From: Campanula takesimana
Taxonomy: Eukaryota; Streptophyta; Magnoliopsida; Asterales; Campanulaceae
Length of the DNA stretch: 64,000 bases
Assembly: GCA_026119855.1 (NCBI GenBank)
Contig: JAOWBW010000221.1
Span: 1,302,001 to 1,366,000, forward strand
Direction of reading: 5' to 3'
The position numbers and the translations under genes were made by a program. Positions within the stretch are counted from its first letter, which is position 1, and each line of letters begins with the position of its first letter. Of this stretch, positions 1 to 10,321 are shown in pieces. Under the pieces are notes generated by a model. It did not search any database. It had not been told where the DNA came from and was given only the letters and a program-made list of their open reading frames with translations.

Positions 1-713
1 TGGTTGCAAAATTATTTGATCCCCGTGTTACATTGGACAACCTAGAGGCGATAGTAAAGTTTTATTATGAGAATTTATACCCAAATGGGGACGGAGTACA
101 TGAAAGCCCGGCGATTATTGTTCAAAATACAAAACAAGATTTGGTGACTCTTTATAATGAGTATAATGCAAAGTATGGAAATCCTTCTCAACAACAACAA
201 GAACCCTCATATACTAATCAAGATTTTGCTACACAAGAAGATGGTGGGCTCACTTTCAATCCATATGGATTTTTTGACGACTTGTTTTCCTTAAAACGTC
301 CTAGAATGGCTTCTTCTTCTTCTTCTACCATTCCTTACGAGTTGGAATTATATTTCAACTCCAATTTTGATTATGTACAAAACACTTCAAATAATTCTAA
401 ATTTGACGTTTTGAGGTGGTGGGCACAAAGGCATGAAAGTTATCCCATACTCTCTTTAATTGCAAAAGAAGTCTTAGCCGCTCCCGCTTCAACGGTGGCG
501 GTCGAATCGGCATTTAGCGTGGGAGGAAATGTTTTGGATGCAAGACGTTCCCAACTAACGGTTGATAATTTGGAAAATCAACTCTTACTTGGTGATTGGA
601 TTAGAGCGGAAAAGAGAGAGCAAGATATGCCTTATGAAGAGGATATACAAGATCCACGATATCAATACGACTTGGAAGGGTCTACGGGAAGTTCGGAAGG
701 GGAAGGCAATTAG
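1..713 (+). CDS. hAT-family transposase, C-terminal part (5' end outside window)
   Basis: The reading frame is open from the window edge (codons in phase with base 3) to a TAG at 711-713, so this is the 3' part of a longer gene. The first in-frame ATG-like start is not the real start, because upstream codons read AKLFDPR, typical of hAT transposases. The C-terminal third carries the hAT dimerisation domain: a WW pair (WWAQRH), then LSLIAKEVLAAPAS, ESAFSVGG and LENQLLLGDWI. Such proteins (RICESLEEPER/Ac type) act in the nucleus, bind subterminal repeats and cut and paste elements with 8-bp target duplications. The BED zinc finger and most of the catalytic core lie outside the window, so activity cannot be judged. 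The CCGGTT-rich tract at 1450-1595 is its probable 3' subterminal region. Family assignment is firm; gene completeness is unknown. Confidence 0.88.
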   Translation, partial: VAKLFDPRVTLDNLEAIVKFYYENLYPNGDGVHESPAIIVQNTKQDLVTLYNEYNAKYGNPSQQQQEPSYTNQDFATQEDGGLTFNPYGFFDDLFSLKRPRMASSSSSTIPYELELYFNSNFDYVQNTSNNSKFDVLRWWAQRHESYPILSLIAKEVLAAPASTVAVESAFSVGGNVLDARRSQLTVDNLENQLLLGDWIRAEKREQDMPYEEDIQDPRYQYDLEGSTGSSEGEGN

Positions 714-1019
714 AAAGTTTTTTTATTTTTTTAATGTTTACAATAGTTTTATTTTAGTTTCATTGTAATAGTTAAGTTGAGGTAAAGGTTCCATTATGTC
801 CTCCCTTAATTATAAAAGGGCAAGGTTTGGTTGTCCCCCTCTTTGTAATTTTAATTTTAATTAATAAAATTTAAGGGTACCGTCCCTTTTTTAAAAAAAA
901 TACACTATATTTCTTGAGTATTTTTTGAAAAAAGCTCAAAAAAAATCTTTTGGGTTTCAATTTAAATGCTAACATATTTTTAAAGATTTTTGAAAAAAAA
1001 TAATTACATTTTACAAGTT

Positions 1020-1440
1020 TATTACCATCAATTTAACTATAAATACCCCCTCCCTCCTCACTATTTTTTCACACTACTACCTCACAAACCCTTTCTCTAC
1101 AATATAAATCTTTCTCTACAATCAAACATCCCCAAGTTTATTACTTTTTTCTTTAACTTTCTAACGAAATGGCTTCCAATTCAAACAATGAGAGGGTGGG
1201 ACAATTTACTATTATGGGGAGGCATTTTACAATCAAACATCCCCAAGTTTATTACTTTTTTCGTTAACTTTTTTCGTTATTTTCATATTTCCAGTCAGAT
1301 TTTTAACGATTCCAGTTATTTTGTAAGGACTTCAGCCAGTTTATTCAAATTTTCCGTTAGTTTTTTGACATTTTCAGTTAAATTTCCAGATTTCAAGTCA
1401 CTTTTTTTACATTTTCAGTTTTTTTTTTTTTTTAAAAAAA
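1020..1440 (+). other. Possible promoter and start of a second, deleted hAT transposase; internal direct repeat
   Basis: A TATA-like ctataaatac near 1037 is followed by a pyrimidine-rich leader and an ATG at 1169 (MASNSNNERVGQF...). A 33-bp stretch starting acaatcaaacatcccc occurs at 1119 and again at 1229. This looks like the 5' end of a hAT gene joined by deletion to a 3' end, but no transposase motif follows, so it is only a suggestion. Confidence 0.25.
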
Positions 1441-1449
1441 GTTAAAAAT

Positions 1450-1596
1450 TAGGCGGTTTAACCGGTTTAACCGGGTTAACCGGTTAACCGCCTAACCTTA
1501 ACCGTTATATCCGGTTAGCCGGGCCGGTTCCGGTTGGTTCTATGTTACATTTCTAACCGCCGGTTATAACCGGTTAACCGGATTGGACACGTCAAG
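1450..1596. repeat. CCGGTT/AACCGG subterminal repeats, probable hAT 3' terminus
   Basis: Repeated CCGGTTAACCGG-type units in both orientations end at ttggacacgtc near 1584-1594. The same kind of GC-rich subterminal repeats and a TTTGGACATGTC-like end occur in the complete hAT element at 51898-52608. This supports 1596 as roughly the 3' end of the hAT element that begins before the window. No target duplication can be tested because the 5' end is missing. Confidence 0.55.
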
Positions 1597-2441
1597 AGCT
1601 TCATCTACTCAATTTACCGTGATCCAACTATCCTAGCGAGTTAATAACGACAAAACATGTGAGCAGAAGGTCCTTTCAATGCCAGCTTGTTGAGAGCAGG
1701 TCCACTCGCTCTCCAAGCGTACCCAACACGCTTTTTATAAGGATCACGTGTACGAATGTAGGGATTTGGTTTAGATTGCAGATTTCGGAACCGAACAAAA
1801 TCTCACTCCTCCAATTTCATTTGAAATTTTTGATAATTTAAATTAAAAATTGTTTTATTACGTTGCTTTTCTTTAAAATATTTTTTAAATTTAATTTTAA
1901 ATTATATTTGAAAACATCTAAAAAATTCGAAAGGAAAACATCTATTTTTTATACTAATAGTGACATAAAAATTTTATAATATAAATCTTTTACTTTACTT
2001 TTAATAAACAATCATTTATAAACACATAAAGAACATTTTAAACATGAATTTGAGAAAAATTAGTTATCAATATAAAATTTGTAAAATTATTATTATTCAT
2101 CATTACAAATACTTTTAATAAGCCTTTTTTATTGAAATAATCAAATTTTCTGTAAACTTTTATTTAATGTACAATGAAATTAAATATTTTTATTAAAATT
2201 AACTAATTTTAAATGAACCTGAGTAAGTAATTATATTGGTTGATATGGTTTAATTTAACTTTCAAGCATGATTGATTTGATTCGAATTTAAAAATGAGGT
2301 GGTCTTGTCAGAACACTGTTACTTTTCTCAATATGTGTATTACTTTTATGTATATAAATTGTTATATATAATTATATGAGTAATACTTTTATTATATTTA
2401 GTTATATTAACTATTAGTTTTGGCAAACCGAAAACACCAAA

Positions 2442-2484
<43 letters not shown>

Positions 2485-2642
2485 AAGAAATGCCCACGGG
2501 TCATAGGTCAAAAACACACTAATAACCCGAATTTATAACTCATCTCTACTATGAGACGGGTGATAGTGTTGTCACACACGTTCTTGTCTTTAAAAATTGA
2601 CAAAGTATATAATATTTGGTTTGTGGTGTCCCTTTAAGGTAG
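1597..2642. other. AT-rich intergenic DNA, no gene seen
   Basis: Very AT-rich DNA with frequent stops in all frames and no recognisable terminal repeats, except the TA microsatellite listed separately. Confidence 0.6.
2446..2481. repeat. (TA)n microsatellite
   Basis: About 17 uninterrupted TA units. Confidence 0.95.
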
Positions 2643-2644
2643 TA

Positions 2645-2919
2645 CTCCCTCCGTCCCGGAGTAAGAGTCTCACCCCTCATTTGCACGCTTATTAATAAAT
2701 ATTGGATGTGATGTAAATGTTGTGAGTGTAAAAGTATAGTATGAGAGAGAATGAGTGGGAGAGAATAGTGAATTGATTGGTGTTGTGAGTATAAAAGTAA
2801 AATAGGCGAGAGAATTAGTGGGGTGAATAGTAAAGATTCTTTACCATTTTAGGAATGTGACTCTTACTCTAGGACGGACCAAAAAGGAAAATGAGACTCT
2901 TAATCTGGGACGGAGGGAG
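2645..2919. mobile_element. Stowaway-like MITE
   Basis: Begins CTCCCTCCGTCCCGGAGTAA and ends with the inverted GGGACGGAGGGAG, flanked by TA at 2643-2644 and 2920-2921, as expected for Tc1/mariner-dependent MITEs. A second inverted end (ctaggacggacc) lies just inside the right end, suggesting a duplicated terminus. Non-coding. Confidence 0.85.
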
Positions 2920-2948
2920 TATAAACTAAAGACTACCAAAACGATATA

Positions 2949-3147
2949 CTCTCTTCGTCCCATTTTAAGAGTAAAAAATGAGTGAGTTCAAGAATTAAGG
3001 AAAATGTGATGGGTTGCGAGTGTTGATAGTTGTGTAGGAGAGAGAAAGTGTGGGTATAGAAGAGTTAGTGAATAATTGTTGTGAGTATGACATGTAGGAG
3101 CCACTTTCCATTTTAGGATTTTGATTCTTACAATGGTACAGAGGGAG
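2949..3147. mobile_element. Stowaway-like MITE
   Basis: Degenerate CTCTCTTCGTCCCATTTTAA start and inverted ACAGAGGGAG end, with TA at 2947-2948 and 3148-3149. Similar in sequence to the copy at 10322-10556. Confidence 0.75.
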
Positions 3148-3163
3148 TAAATTGTAAGTTATA

Positions 3164-3428
3164 CTCCCTCCGTCTCATCTTACCTGACACTTATTTTCAT
3201 TTTGATTTGTCACAACTCACTTGACACTTCCCAAAATATCATACTATTAATAATTTTAAATTCACTCTACCCACCACTCATTTTCTCTTCATTTTCCACC
3301 ACTCTATTTATTAAACCAACACAACTATTTACCTCACTTATTCTCTCTTCATTTTCTATCACACACATTTTTTTTTTTTAGTTATTGTACTCAGTTCTTA
3401 GATGTCAAGTTAGGTGGGACGGATGGAG
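3164..3428. mobile_element. Stowaway-like MITE
   Basis: CTCCCTCCGTCTCATCTTAC start, inverted GGGACGGATGGAG end, TA flanks at 3162-3163 and 3429-3430. Its inner sequence (cacttgacacttccc, ccaccactcattttctctc) matches the element at 36552-37071. Confidence 0.8.
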
Positions 3429-3432
3429 TATA

Positions 3433-3628
3433 CTCCTTCTGTGGAGACTTAAAAGTTGTGCACAAGAATTAAGGTAACGTAATTTATGTTTGATAGAAAA
3501 TGTAGAGAGATAATGAGTGATGAGGTAGATTGAATATAAATAAATTAAATGACTTTTTGGGGAAGTCTTAAGTGAGTTAGAACAGACTAAAATAGAAATA
3601 AGTTTAATGTGAACCGAGACGGAAGGTG
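3433..3628. mobile_element. Degenerate Stowaway-like MITE
   Basis: Starts CTCCTTCTGTGGAGACTTAA and ends GAGACGGAAGGTG, with TA on both sides. It abuts the preceding MITE with no spacer. The ends are eroded, so the assignment is moderate. Confidence 0.55.
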
Positions 3629-4286
3629 TATGTAAATTATAAGAATGAATCTCCGCCTAGACCACAAAATTGAACCACGATATCTGTCTACCAAAATAAA
3701 TAATTGGAACGATTTGAATATTCATGGTCTACTTTTTATCTGGATTTTTGTAGATAGATAATACTCCCTCCGTCCCATAACAATGGGCAAAGTTTGATTT
3801 TTTTGGTCAACTGAGTCAATTTTTGACCATCATTTTATGAATATCTAAATATTTCTATGAAATTATAAAAATTGTTATTGTTTCATTATTAGAAATACTA
3901 TCATTAACAATTTTTAGAAGTGATTTTTACCAATAAGTCCCTGGGGGAATGTGATATTTACCAATAAAAACACAACATTTCAAATTCTACCATAGGGTCC
4001 TTAGGTTCAAATCAATTTTACCAATAAATCCCTCGTACCTTTTAAATACCCCCAGCCCAAATTAAATCCTCCAACACATCTAACCTTTGACTATTTTGAC
4101 TGCCACATTTACATTTGACCATCACCGCCCGCCGCCGACCACCACCACCGCCGGCCGCCGCTGACCGCCGGCCGCCACCACCATCCGCCACCGAACGCCG
4201 GCCACCACCATCCGCAACCGAACGCCGACCACCACCGCTGCAGCCACAACCATCTGCAACCCCAAGTATTATAAATAAAAATTATT

Positions 4287-4386
4287 TGCTCTTGAGATAG
4301 TTTAAACCCAAGACCTCTTGGTTATGAGTTTGAACCCAAGACCTCTTGGTTATTGCTAAGAGCCCTTACCACTATGCCAAGCTTCT
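4287..4386 (-). repeat. tRNA-like (SINE head) sequence
   Basis: Read on the minus strand it contains an A-box-like tggcatagtggtaaggg and a B-box-like gggttcaaact. A block with ccaagaggtcttgggtt is present twice, so the B-box half is duplicated. It has no cloverleaf-competent body, so it is more likely a SINE or decayed tRNA than a working tRNA gene. Confidence 0.45.
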
Positions 4387-4539
4387 TACTTGTTTCAATC
4401 GTAGACTATTATATATTTAACACTTCAATCTCACATTTTTTTTTTTGGTTAGGAGTATTAATTCTTCACAATTGGACAATTACTCATTTTTTATTAAAAA
4501 AATGAAATAAATTTATTTCACAATTGTTTAAAGAGCATT

Positions 4540-5130
4540 TGACAACACATAGTTCTGAAAATGAGTATCCTTTGTAAAAACTGTGCGATGGATTTCATAG
4601 TTGTTACACTCAACTCATGTGTTAACAACTGAGAAATAAATTTACCAGTTCTTATATTAATCTCGTGTGTGAATAACTGAGAAATGAATATCTCATTTAT
4701 TATTATATTAACAACAGAGAAAAATTCATAACTGAAAAATGAATGTACCAGTTCTTGTACTCAAATTCATATGTGAATAACTGAAAAATGAATGTCTCAT
4801 TTATTATATAATTAAACCGATAAATTGAGTCATCAATTGGGAAAAATGAGAGGTAATTTTATCAGTTTTTATTCAATTATGAATAACTGTTAAATGAATG
4901 TCTCAGTTATTATATTCAAATTCATGTGAACAACTGTGAAACGCATGTCTCAGTTATTATAATGATTGTGAAATCATACAACTGTGAAATCATACAATTA
5001 TGAAATCAATTGAGAATTAATTTTATAAGTGATAAATGAAAAATAACACACGTGTGTAAAACTGAGTAATCATTCAAATGTGAAATTAATTGAGAAATGA
5101 AAATGATTTATCAATTATTTACAAGAGAAA
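4540..5130. repeat. Degenerate tandem repeat (AACTGAGAAATGAA type)
   Basis: Units of roughly 60-75 bp containing gtgaataactgagaaatgaa and tctcatttattatatt variants recur about eight times with strong divergence. The tract lies wholly inside MULE 1. Confidence 0.5.
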
Positions 5131-5275
5131 AATGAAGTTTTTGTTTTAAAAATTTGAATCATAACTTGAATATAATAGTTTGATTCGTTTCAACGATACA
5201 AATAATTCGGTGGTGTCAAATTATTTTTTCGACTTCTAGATTGCAAGATATATCGTTTTAAAATTTTAATGGGAA

Positions 5276-5352
5276 AAAGTAAGAGAGAGAGAGAGAGAGA
5301 GAGGAGGGAGAGGAGAGAGAGACGGAGAGGGGGGGGGGGAGAGAGAGAGAGA
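5276..5352. repeat. (GA)n/purine-rich microsatellite
   Basis: Long GA-rich run with a G9-10 interruption. The Arg/Glu-rich open frame across it is an artefact of the repeat. Confidence 0.9.
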
Positions 5353-5700
5353 GCAGCATTTTTTTTTTGTCAAACTAGAGAGAGCAACATTGTTGCATAC
5401 TTGGATGTGGGAATAAGAGGCGTGTTTGGCGTGCATAGCTTTTGGGTGGGTAGGGGTAATTTGGTCCAGCTACAATACCAGGGACTTATTGGTGGGTTTT
5501 GTAAATATCAGTCCTTATTGGTAGTATTTATTTGGCTGAGGGATGTTTTGGTCAAAGCCTCTTTTTAGAATTGTCTAGAGATATCTAGATATTCATAAAA
5601 TTATGGTCAAAGATTGACCTAATTGACCAAAAAAATCAAAGTGTGCCCATTGTAATGGGACGGAGGGAGTAAGTTGTTTTTAAAGAATTGTAGCTAGGTC

Positions 5701-6393
5701 TGTTTTTGGAAACGACCACTTGTGTGTAAAGATAATCACACAACCCAACACACAACTGTCCACGAACAGAATATCAGTAAAAGCGCAGCGGATAATAAAA
5801 ATATGAAATTTTAAACACTTCAACAAAACTATGTTTGCTGGAAAACTTTCATTTATAAAAAATTTGCAAAGTACAAGTTATATAAAACGATTACAATGAA
5901 AACAACCTTAAAGAATTAAAAGACATAGATCAAAGCTTCAAGGCCAAAGATGGTCAGCAATATACTATGTTCTCAATACAAGAACAATTGCAAAGAACAA
6001 TTGCAAAGAACCTTAAAGACTTTATATCTTAATCATAAACCAAGTTGAAGGACAAGAAAGATTCTTTATGAAAAACTTGATTTCTCTATTTGAATGCTCA
6101 GAAAATCTATCCATCAATAACTGATCTATCCTTGTTTATATAGTCACTCCAAGAGTCCTACAAAATGTGGTAGATATATTTTTACAAGAAAATCATTAGT
6201 AGGTTAGTCAAAAAGATAAATAACAAAAATACGTTAATCTAATTTACTTTCTTAAGATAACTGCAGCTATTCTTAAGATAAATACAATTTTAAATATGGA
6301 CACATATCTAAATTATAACTAATCTAATATAATGATGTATAAAACCATAAATACAAAAAATAAAAGATATTAAGAGTATATTCATACTCTTTC
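5701..6393 (-). mobile_element. Probable LTR (copia-like) fragment, minus orientation
   Basis: On the plus strand the block runs TGTTTTTGGAAACG...CATACTCTTTCA (TG...CA ends). It is followed at 6394-6410 by the complement of a polypurine tract (aaaaataaggggaaat on the minus strand) and contains a minus-strand TATA box (ctatataaac near 6136-6150). These are the marks of a 3' LTR read on the minus strand. No partner LTR or target duplication was found, so the borders are provisional. Confidence 0.45.
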
Positions 6394-6770
6394 AATTTCC
6401 CCTTATTTTTGTGGTTATGGTTTAAATCTGCATGAATATAGTTAGACCAAGATAACACAAACCTCAATGCTCACCCATTGACTGAAGTGTGCAATGCTAA
6501 TATCAACTCCCCCTAAATGCATTGCAACTTAAAGAAACTCAAACTCTTATTTATTCATGGCATATATACCTTGAGTACTCAGGCTTGCTCCCCCTTGCTT
6601 GGTCTCCACAATCTCTCCATCTGTATTAGAAACTCCATCTGGATGCATTACAACTCATTCGATGATCATCTCTTGCATCTCTATTTGATGATCATCTCCT
6701 TTATAGATTGACTATCTCCCTTATTCTCTCGCGATGATCATCTCCTACATCTCTATTTGATGATCATCTA
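6394..6770 (-). other. Residual retrotransposon-like sequence
   Basis: Follows the putative polypurine tract of the LTR at 5701-6393 and contains repeated ctcatctcc/gatgatcatctc motifs. No pol or gag motif could be read. Confidence 0.25.
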
Positions 6771-6774
6771 TAGA

Positions 6775-7225
6775 CTTGTTCTTGGAACTTATTCTCAGAC
6801 AACTGTGAATTGTTTTTTTTTAAAAAAAAATGCAAACTTATTCTTTGAGCAACGATGAACTTATTTTTAGAAAAATAATTGTGAACTTTTTTATGGAACA
6901 AAATTGTGAACTTGTTATTGGAATTTATTTTTGGAACAACTGTAAACTTGTTCTCGGAACAAAAATGTGCACTTATTCTTGAAACAACTGTAAACTTGTT
7001 TATGGACCAAAATGTGATCTTATTCTAGGAACAACTGTAAACTTGATCTTGAAACAATATTGCGAACTTGTTGTTAGAACAATGTGAACTTGTTCTTGAA
7101 ATAACTGTGAACTTGTTCTTGAAATAACTGTGAACTTGTTTTGAAAAAGCTGTAATTTTTTTTTGATAAATGTGAATTGTTCTTAGGAACTTTGAATTTG
7201 TTCTTGAAAAAATGTGAAACAAAGT
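6775..7225. repeat. Degenerate minisatellite, unit about 24 bp
   Basis: Some 15-18 imperfect copies of a unit like aactgtgaacttgttcttga run across the interval. Two adjacent copies at 7093-7140 are identical. Open frames here are low-complexity artefacts. Confidence 0.7.
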
Positions 7226-7735
7226 ACTTAAATTGTTCTGGAGATATTAAAAAAAATGGTTTACTTTGTTTTTCATAGTCTATTTAAACTACCTTCAAAC
7301 AATATTTCATTAAAAAAATACTTCAATTGTTCTTGAGATATTAAAAAAATGCTTTACTTTGATTTTGGTCTGGGTAAAAACAGTCGCCGGAGGTGGTCGC
7401 TGGGAAAAAGTCTCCTGAAAACAATCACCGGAGGTGGTCGCCGAAAAATGGTCGGCGTAGGTGGTGGGGATTAGTGGCTATGGTGGCTTTAGAGAGAAAG
7501 TAAAATGATGCGGAGAGTGGCACTCATGTAATTTTGTGTCATTTAGTAAAGGCATAAGTGTCGTCCTTTTAACAAATTGTGGAGTATGTGGTAAAATTTG
7601 AAATTCCTCGTCCTTAGTAGTAGTTTCCATTAGGATGTGGGACTATATGATAATTGCCCCATTTATAAAAATACCTTTAAAATGAAACAATAGGATCACA
7701 TCGAACTTGTAGACGTTTCTTTTGAGCAATATGAA
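7226..7735. other. Possible remnant of a MULE 1-related element
   Basis: A GGTGGTCGCCGG-rich tract (7385-7470) is followed by gtggtaaaatttgaaattcc, which resembles in inverse the sequence next to the left end of MULE 1. The order (end, triplet-rich tract, degenerate repeats) mirrors MULE 1. No target duplication was found. Confidence 0.3.
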
Positions 7736-8378
7736 TATTGAATAGGGTTAATGACAATTTAGACCCTGAAGTATGATACCACCCTTCTAATCGAGCCTTG
7801 CATGTCTTTTTTCACCAGATCGAACCATGTGGTGATTCATTTTCGCCAGTTAGAGCCTTTTTGACGGAATTCGTTAAAAAGTCAGTTAAAAGGCATGTGC
7901 CGTGCACGTGACTGACAGATTGGGTAACTTTGAAGTTGATGTTTCTTTTAAGGGGTTTAATGAAAATTCGAAACTTAATAGGACTGAAAATAAAAATAAT
8001 TAATAAAATAGTAAATAAATATTTTTTAAAGTTATTTTCAAAGTGATAAAGTAAAAAAAAATCAAATAAATAAATTTTAAAACAAAATAAAGTAATTATC
8101 ATTTTTTAAAAAGTTTTATGAATGAATTAATTTACCCATTGTTAGTTAACTTGAAATTGATATTGTATTTAAAGAGGTATGATATAATTGAATTCTCTAA
8201 TATTTAATTTTAAAAATTATTAAAAAAAATAAAGGAAAATATGCTCAAAAATTATTAAATTATATAAATAAATAAACATATAGCCTATTTTTTATTAATA
8301 TAATGTAACGAATAATAGTATTATCTTAAAAATAATTTTTAATTTAGTTTTAACTGGGAATAAAATTATTTGAATATA

Positions 8379-8569
8379 CTCCCTCCGTCCCACTCGAATT
8401 AGAGCAAATTTCTATTTTAGATGTCCCATTCGAATTAGAACAACCCAAAAATATAAGTGTTTTATTTGATGGGACCCACATTCACACTCACAACACCTAC
8501 TCCACTAACATTTTTTCCTTAATCTCCGTGTCCAACCCAAAAAACATAATTCAGGTGGGACGGAGGGAG
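8379..8569. mobile_element. Stowaway-like MITE inside MULE 2
   Basis: CTCCCTCCGTCCCACTCGAA start and inverted GGGACGGAGGGAG end, TA at 8377-8378 and 8570-8571. Same subfamily as 56549-56782 (shared cattcgaattagaacaac). Confidence 0.85.
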
Positions 8570-8639
8570 TACATAGTAACTACTTAAATGAAAGAGAATG
8601 ATTCATAAATATAAATATTATAAGTAAATTATCTTAAAT

Positions 8640-9600
8640 TACAACCCATTCTCCCTCCTTCACCCACCACCGTTCAATCACCGTCCCAACACCATCTTCC
8701 TTAAACCCACACCACCACAAACCAATGCATCTTTAAATCCAAACCCAGAACACTTCACTTCCTCACTCTTCATCATACGCCAAGCTGGAGAATGGAAAGA
8801 GTATCTCAAATTTTCTATTGAAGCCGAACAACAAGAACACTTCACACCATTGACACTGCAATCAACCTCTTCAATTTCACCCTTTTTTCTGACCATGCCC
8901 ACTCCTTCCTAATTTAGCAAGAACACCCAAATCTTCTTCCTTTCTCTCATGGCCAGATCGTCTTCAACCCCTTCCCATGCCACCGCCTCTGTCCCCCATC
9001 CCCTCATATTTCGGCAAAGTAACCGACGTTACTCTCACCCAGTTCCAACCCTCCGACACCAACAACACCCTCCACTACCACGTCGCCCTCTAAATTATAT
9101 TCTGGAACCCTAATCGCCGAATTGGGTTTGTTCGTCAGTTCCTTTTCGCCCAATTTGAAATGGGTTTGTTCTTGAATTGGGTGTTTGATTTTTGCTCCCA
9201 TTTAACTGGGTTTGTTCTTGAATTTGACGTTGGTTTTGATTTTGTTAGATTTTTTTATTCAAAAGCTTCTATTGTTCTCAGCTTCAAATTTTTCAAGAAA
9301 CAAAGATGGAGCAAACCTTGGATCTATGAATGACGAATCCGGCCAATTGGGTGGGGGTTTGGCAGGAGTTTGCCGGATTTATTTGCTTATTATAATTAAT
9401 TGATTGTTTGGATTTTGAAAAAATGAAGTGAAAAGAATGAATTGGGTGTTTACTTTTGTTAATGGTGGCGGCACAGTGGTGGTGGTCGTGTGGCGGCACG
9501 GTGGTGGTGGTGGTGGCACTATGGTGGTTTCAGGTGGTAGACATTTTAGTGATGGTGGGTTGTTGGGGAAGGTTGAAGATGGAATAATACTCACATTTAT
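8640..9600. other. Gene-like cargo of MULE 2, identity unknown
   Basis: Pyrimidine-rich stretches, short open frames on both strands and a run of GGTGGC repeats (9464-9540) resemble a captured 5' UTR/first exon. No frame longer than about 75 codons and no known domain is readable. Homology could not be assigned from sequence alone. Confidence 0.35.
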
Positions 9601-9875
9601 TTGCCCCCTAATCTATAGATTTTAGCCTTTTAAGTTTCAAAATTTTTATTTAACCCCTTAATAGCTAATATCAATTCAAAGTTACCCAAAATCCGTCAGT
9701 CACGTGCACGGCACATGCCTTTTAACTGACTTTTTAACGAATTCCGTCAAAAAGGCCCTAACTGGCGAAAATGAATCACCTCAGGGTCCGATCTGGCGAA
9801 AAAAGACATGCAATGCTCGATTGGAAGGGTGGTATCATACTTCAGGGTCTAAATTGTCATTAACCCTATTGAATA

Positions 9876-10321
9876 ATAAGGAAAGAAATGTCGTACTCAA
9901 GCACAAAAAGTATTCAAAATAAAATTTTATATGTCGTACTCAGGTACTTATAATAATTTGAACGGTATAAATTGAGCATGCCTATAGGTTGGGTCATATC
10001 CGTGCAAGGCCCACTAGGTAACCTTGGACTTACGAGAAGGCTTCCCCAAGATGGGAAATGGGCCAATCTCACCATGTCATGTTTACCACCTTCTCAGCAT
10101 GCCCACATGCCGACCAAACTAGTTCCGGGGGAGTCCCAATTACCATAACTTCCTTCCTCGGCCTTGCCTAGGACGATTACGAGGAAGCATTTGTCGATCA
10201 AGGCCTCGCGTATTGCATGACTTGGTCTATACTTCATATTATTCAAAATCCTATTTAAATAAGGAATATTTAAATAAGGAATGCATATACAAAGTCCAAG
10301 ATCTACTTCTATAAGGAGATA
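9876..10321. other. LTR-like intergenic DNA, no gene
   Basis: Part of the possible solo LTR described next. Frames contain many stops and no protein motif. Confidence 0.4.

Larger units (their letters stand above)
3920..5561. mobile_element. Non-autonomous Mutator-like element (MULE 1)
   Basis: Flanked by an exact 9-bp duplication tttttagaa (3911-3919 and 5562-5570), the size made by Mutator-type transposases. The ends are inverted but divergent: GTGATTTTTACCAATAAGTC on the left against GAGGCTTTGACCAAAACATC read inward from the right. A better inverted match (accaataagtccctgg) lies further in on the right, at about 5480-5500. Inside are a CCG/CCA-rich tract (4115-4250), a tRNA-like segment (4287-4386), degenerate AACTGAGAAATGAA repeats (4540-5130) and a GA microsatellite. 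No transposase is encoded. It sits inside the Stowaway at 3764-5669, so it is younger than that MITE. Confidence 0.72.
3764..5669. mobile_element. Stowaway-like MITE interrupted by a MULE
   Basis: Left end CTCCCTCCGTCCCATAACAA and right end inverted TTGTAATGGGACGGAGGGAG are flanked by TA (3762-3763, 5670-5671). The arms continue as an inverted repeat (ggtcaactgagtc against gacctaattgacc; gaatatctaaat against atctagatattc) until 3919 and from 5571. The middle is the separately listed 1642-bp element with its own 9-bp duplication. Without it the MITE would be about 255 bp. Confidence 0.8.
7745..9866. mobile_element. Non-autonomous Mutator-like element with long TIRs and gene-like cargo (MULE 2)
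   Basis: Flanked by an exact 9-bp duplication tattgaata (7736-7744, 9867-9875). Both ends begin GGGTTAATGACAATTTAGAC when read inward and match at over 90 percent for about 225 bp, so the two arms encode nearly the same peptide on opposite strands (a stretch with CLLTDFLTNSVKKALTGENE). No transposase is encoded. The interior holds a Stowaway (8379-8569) and a less AT-rich, gene-like segment (about 8640-9600) ending in a GGTGGTGGC-rich tract. The structure is that of a Pack-MULE, but the source gene was not recognised. Confidence 0.88.

Noticed and set aside
4115..4300. Proline-rich 61-codon protein
   Set aside because: It is a translation of a CCG/CCA-rich tract inside a MULE, with no start context or conservation that can be seen.
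5269..5568. 99-codon Arg/Glu-rich ORF
   Set aside because: The N-terminal half is a GA microsatellite and the rest is the MULE end.
7812..8102. ORF with a near-twin at 9704-9922
   Set aside because: The two are the opposite arms of the MULE 2 terminal inverted repeat, not genes.
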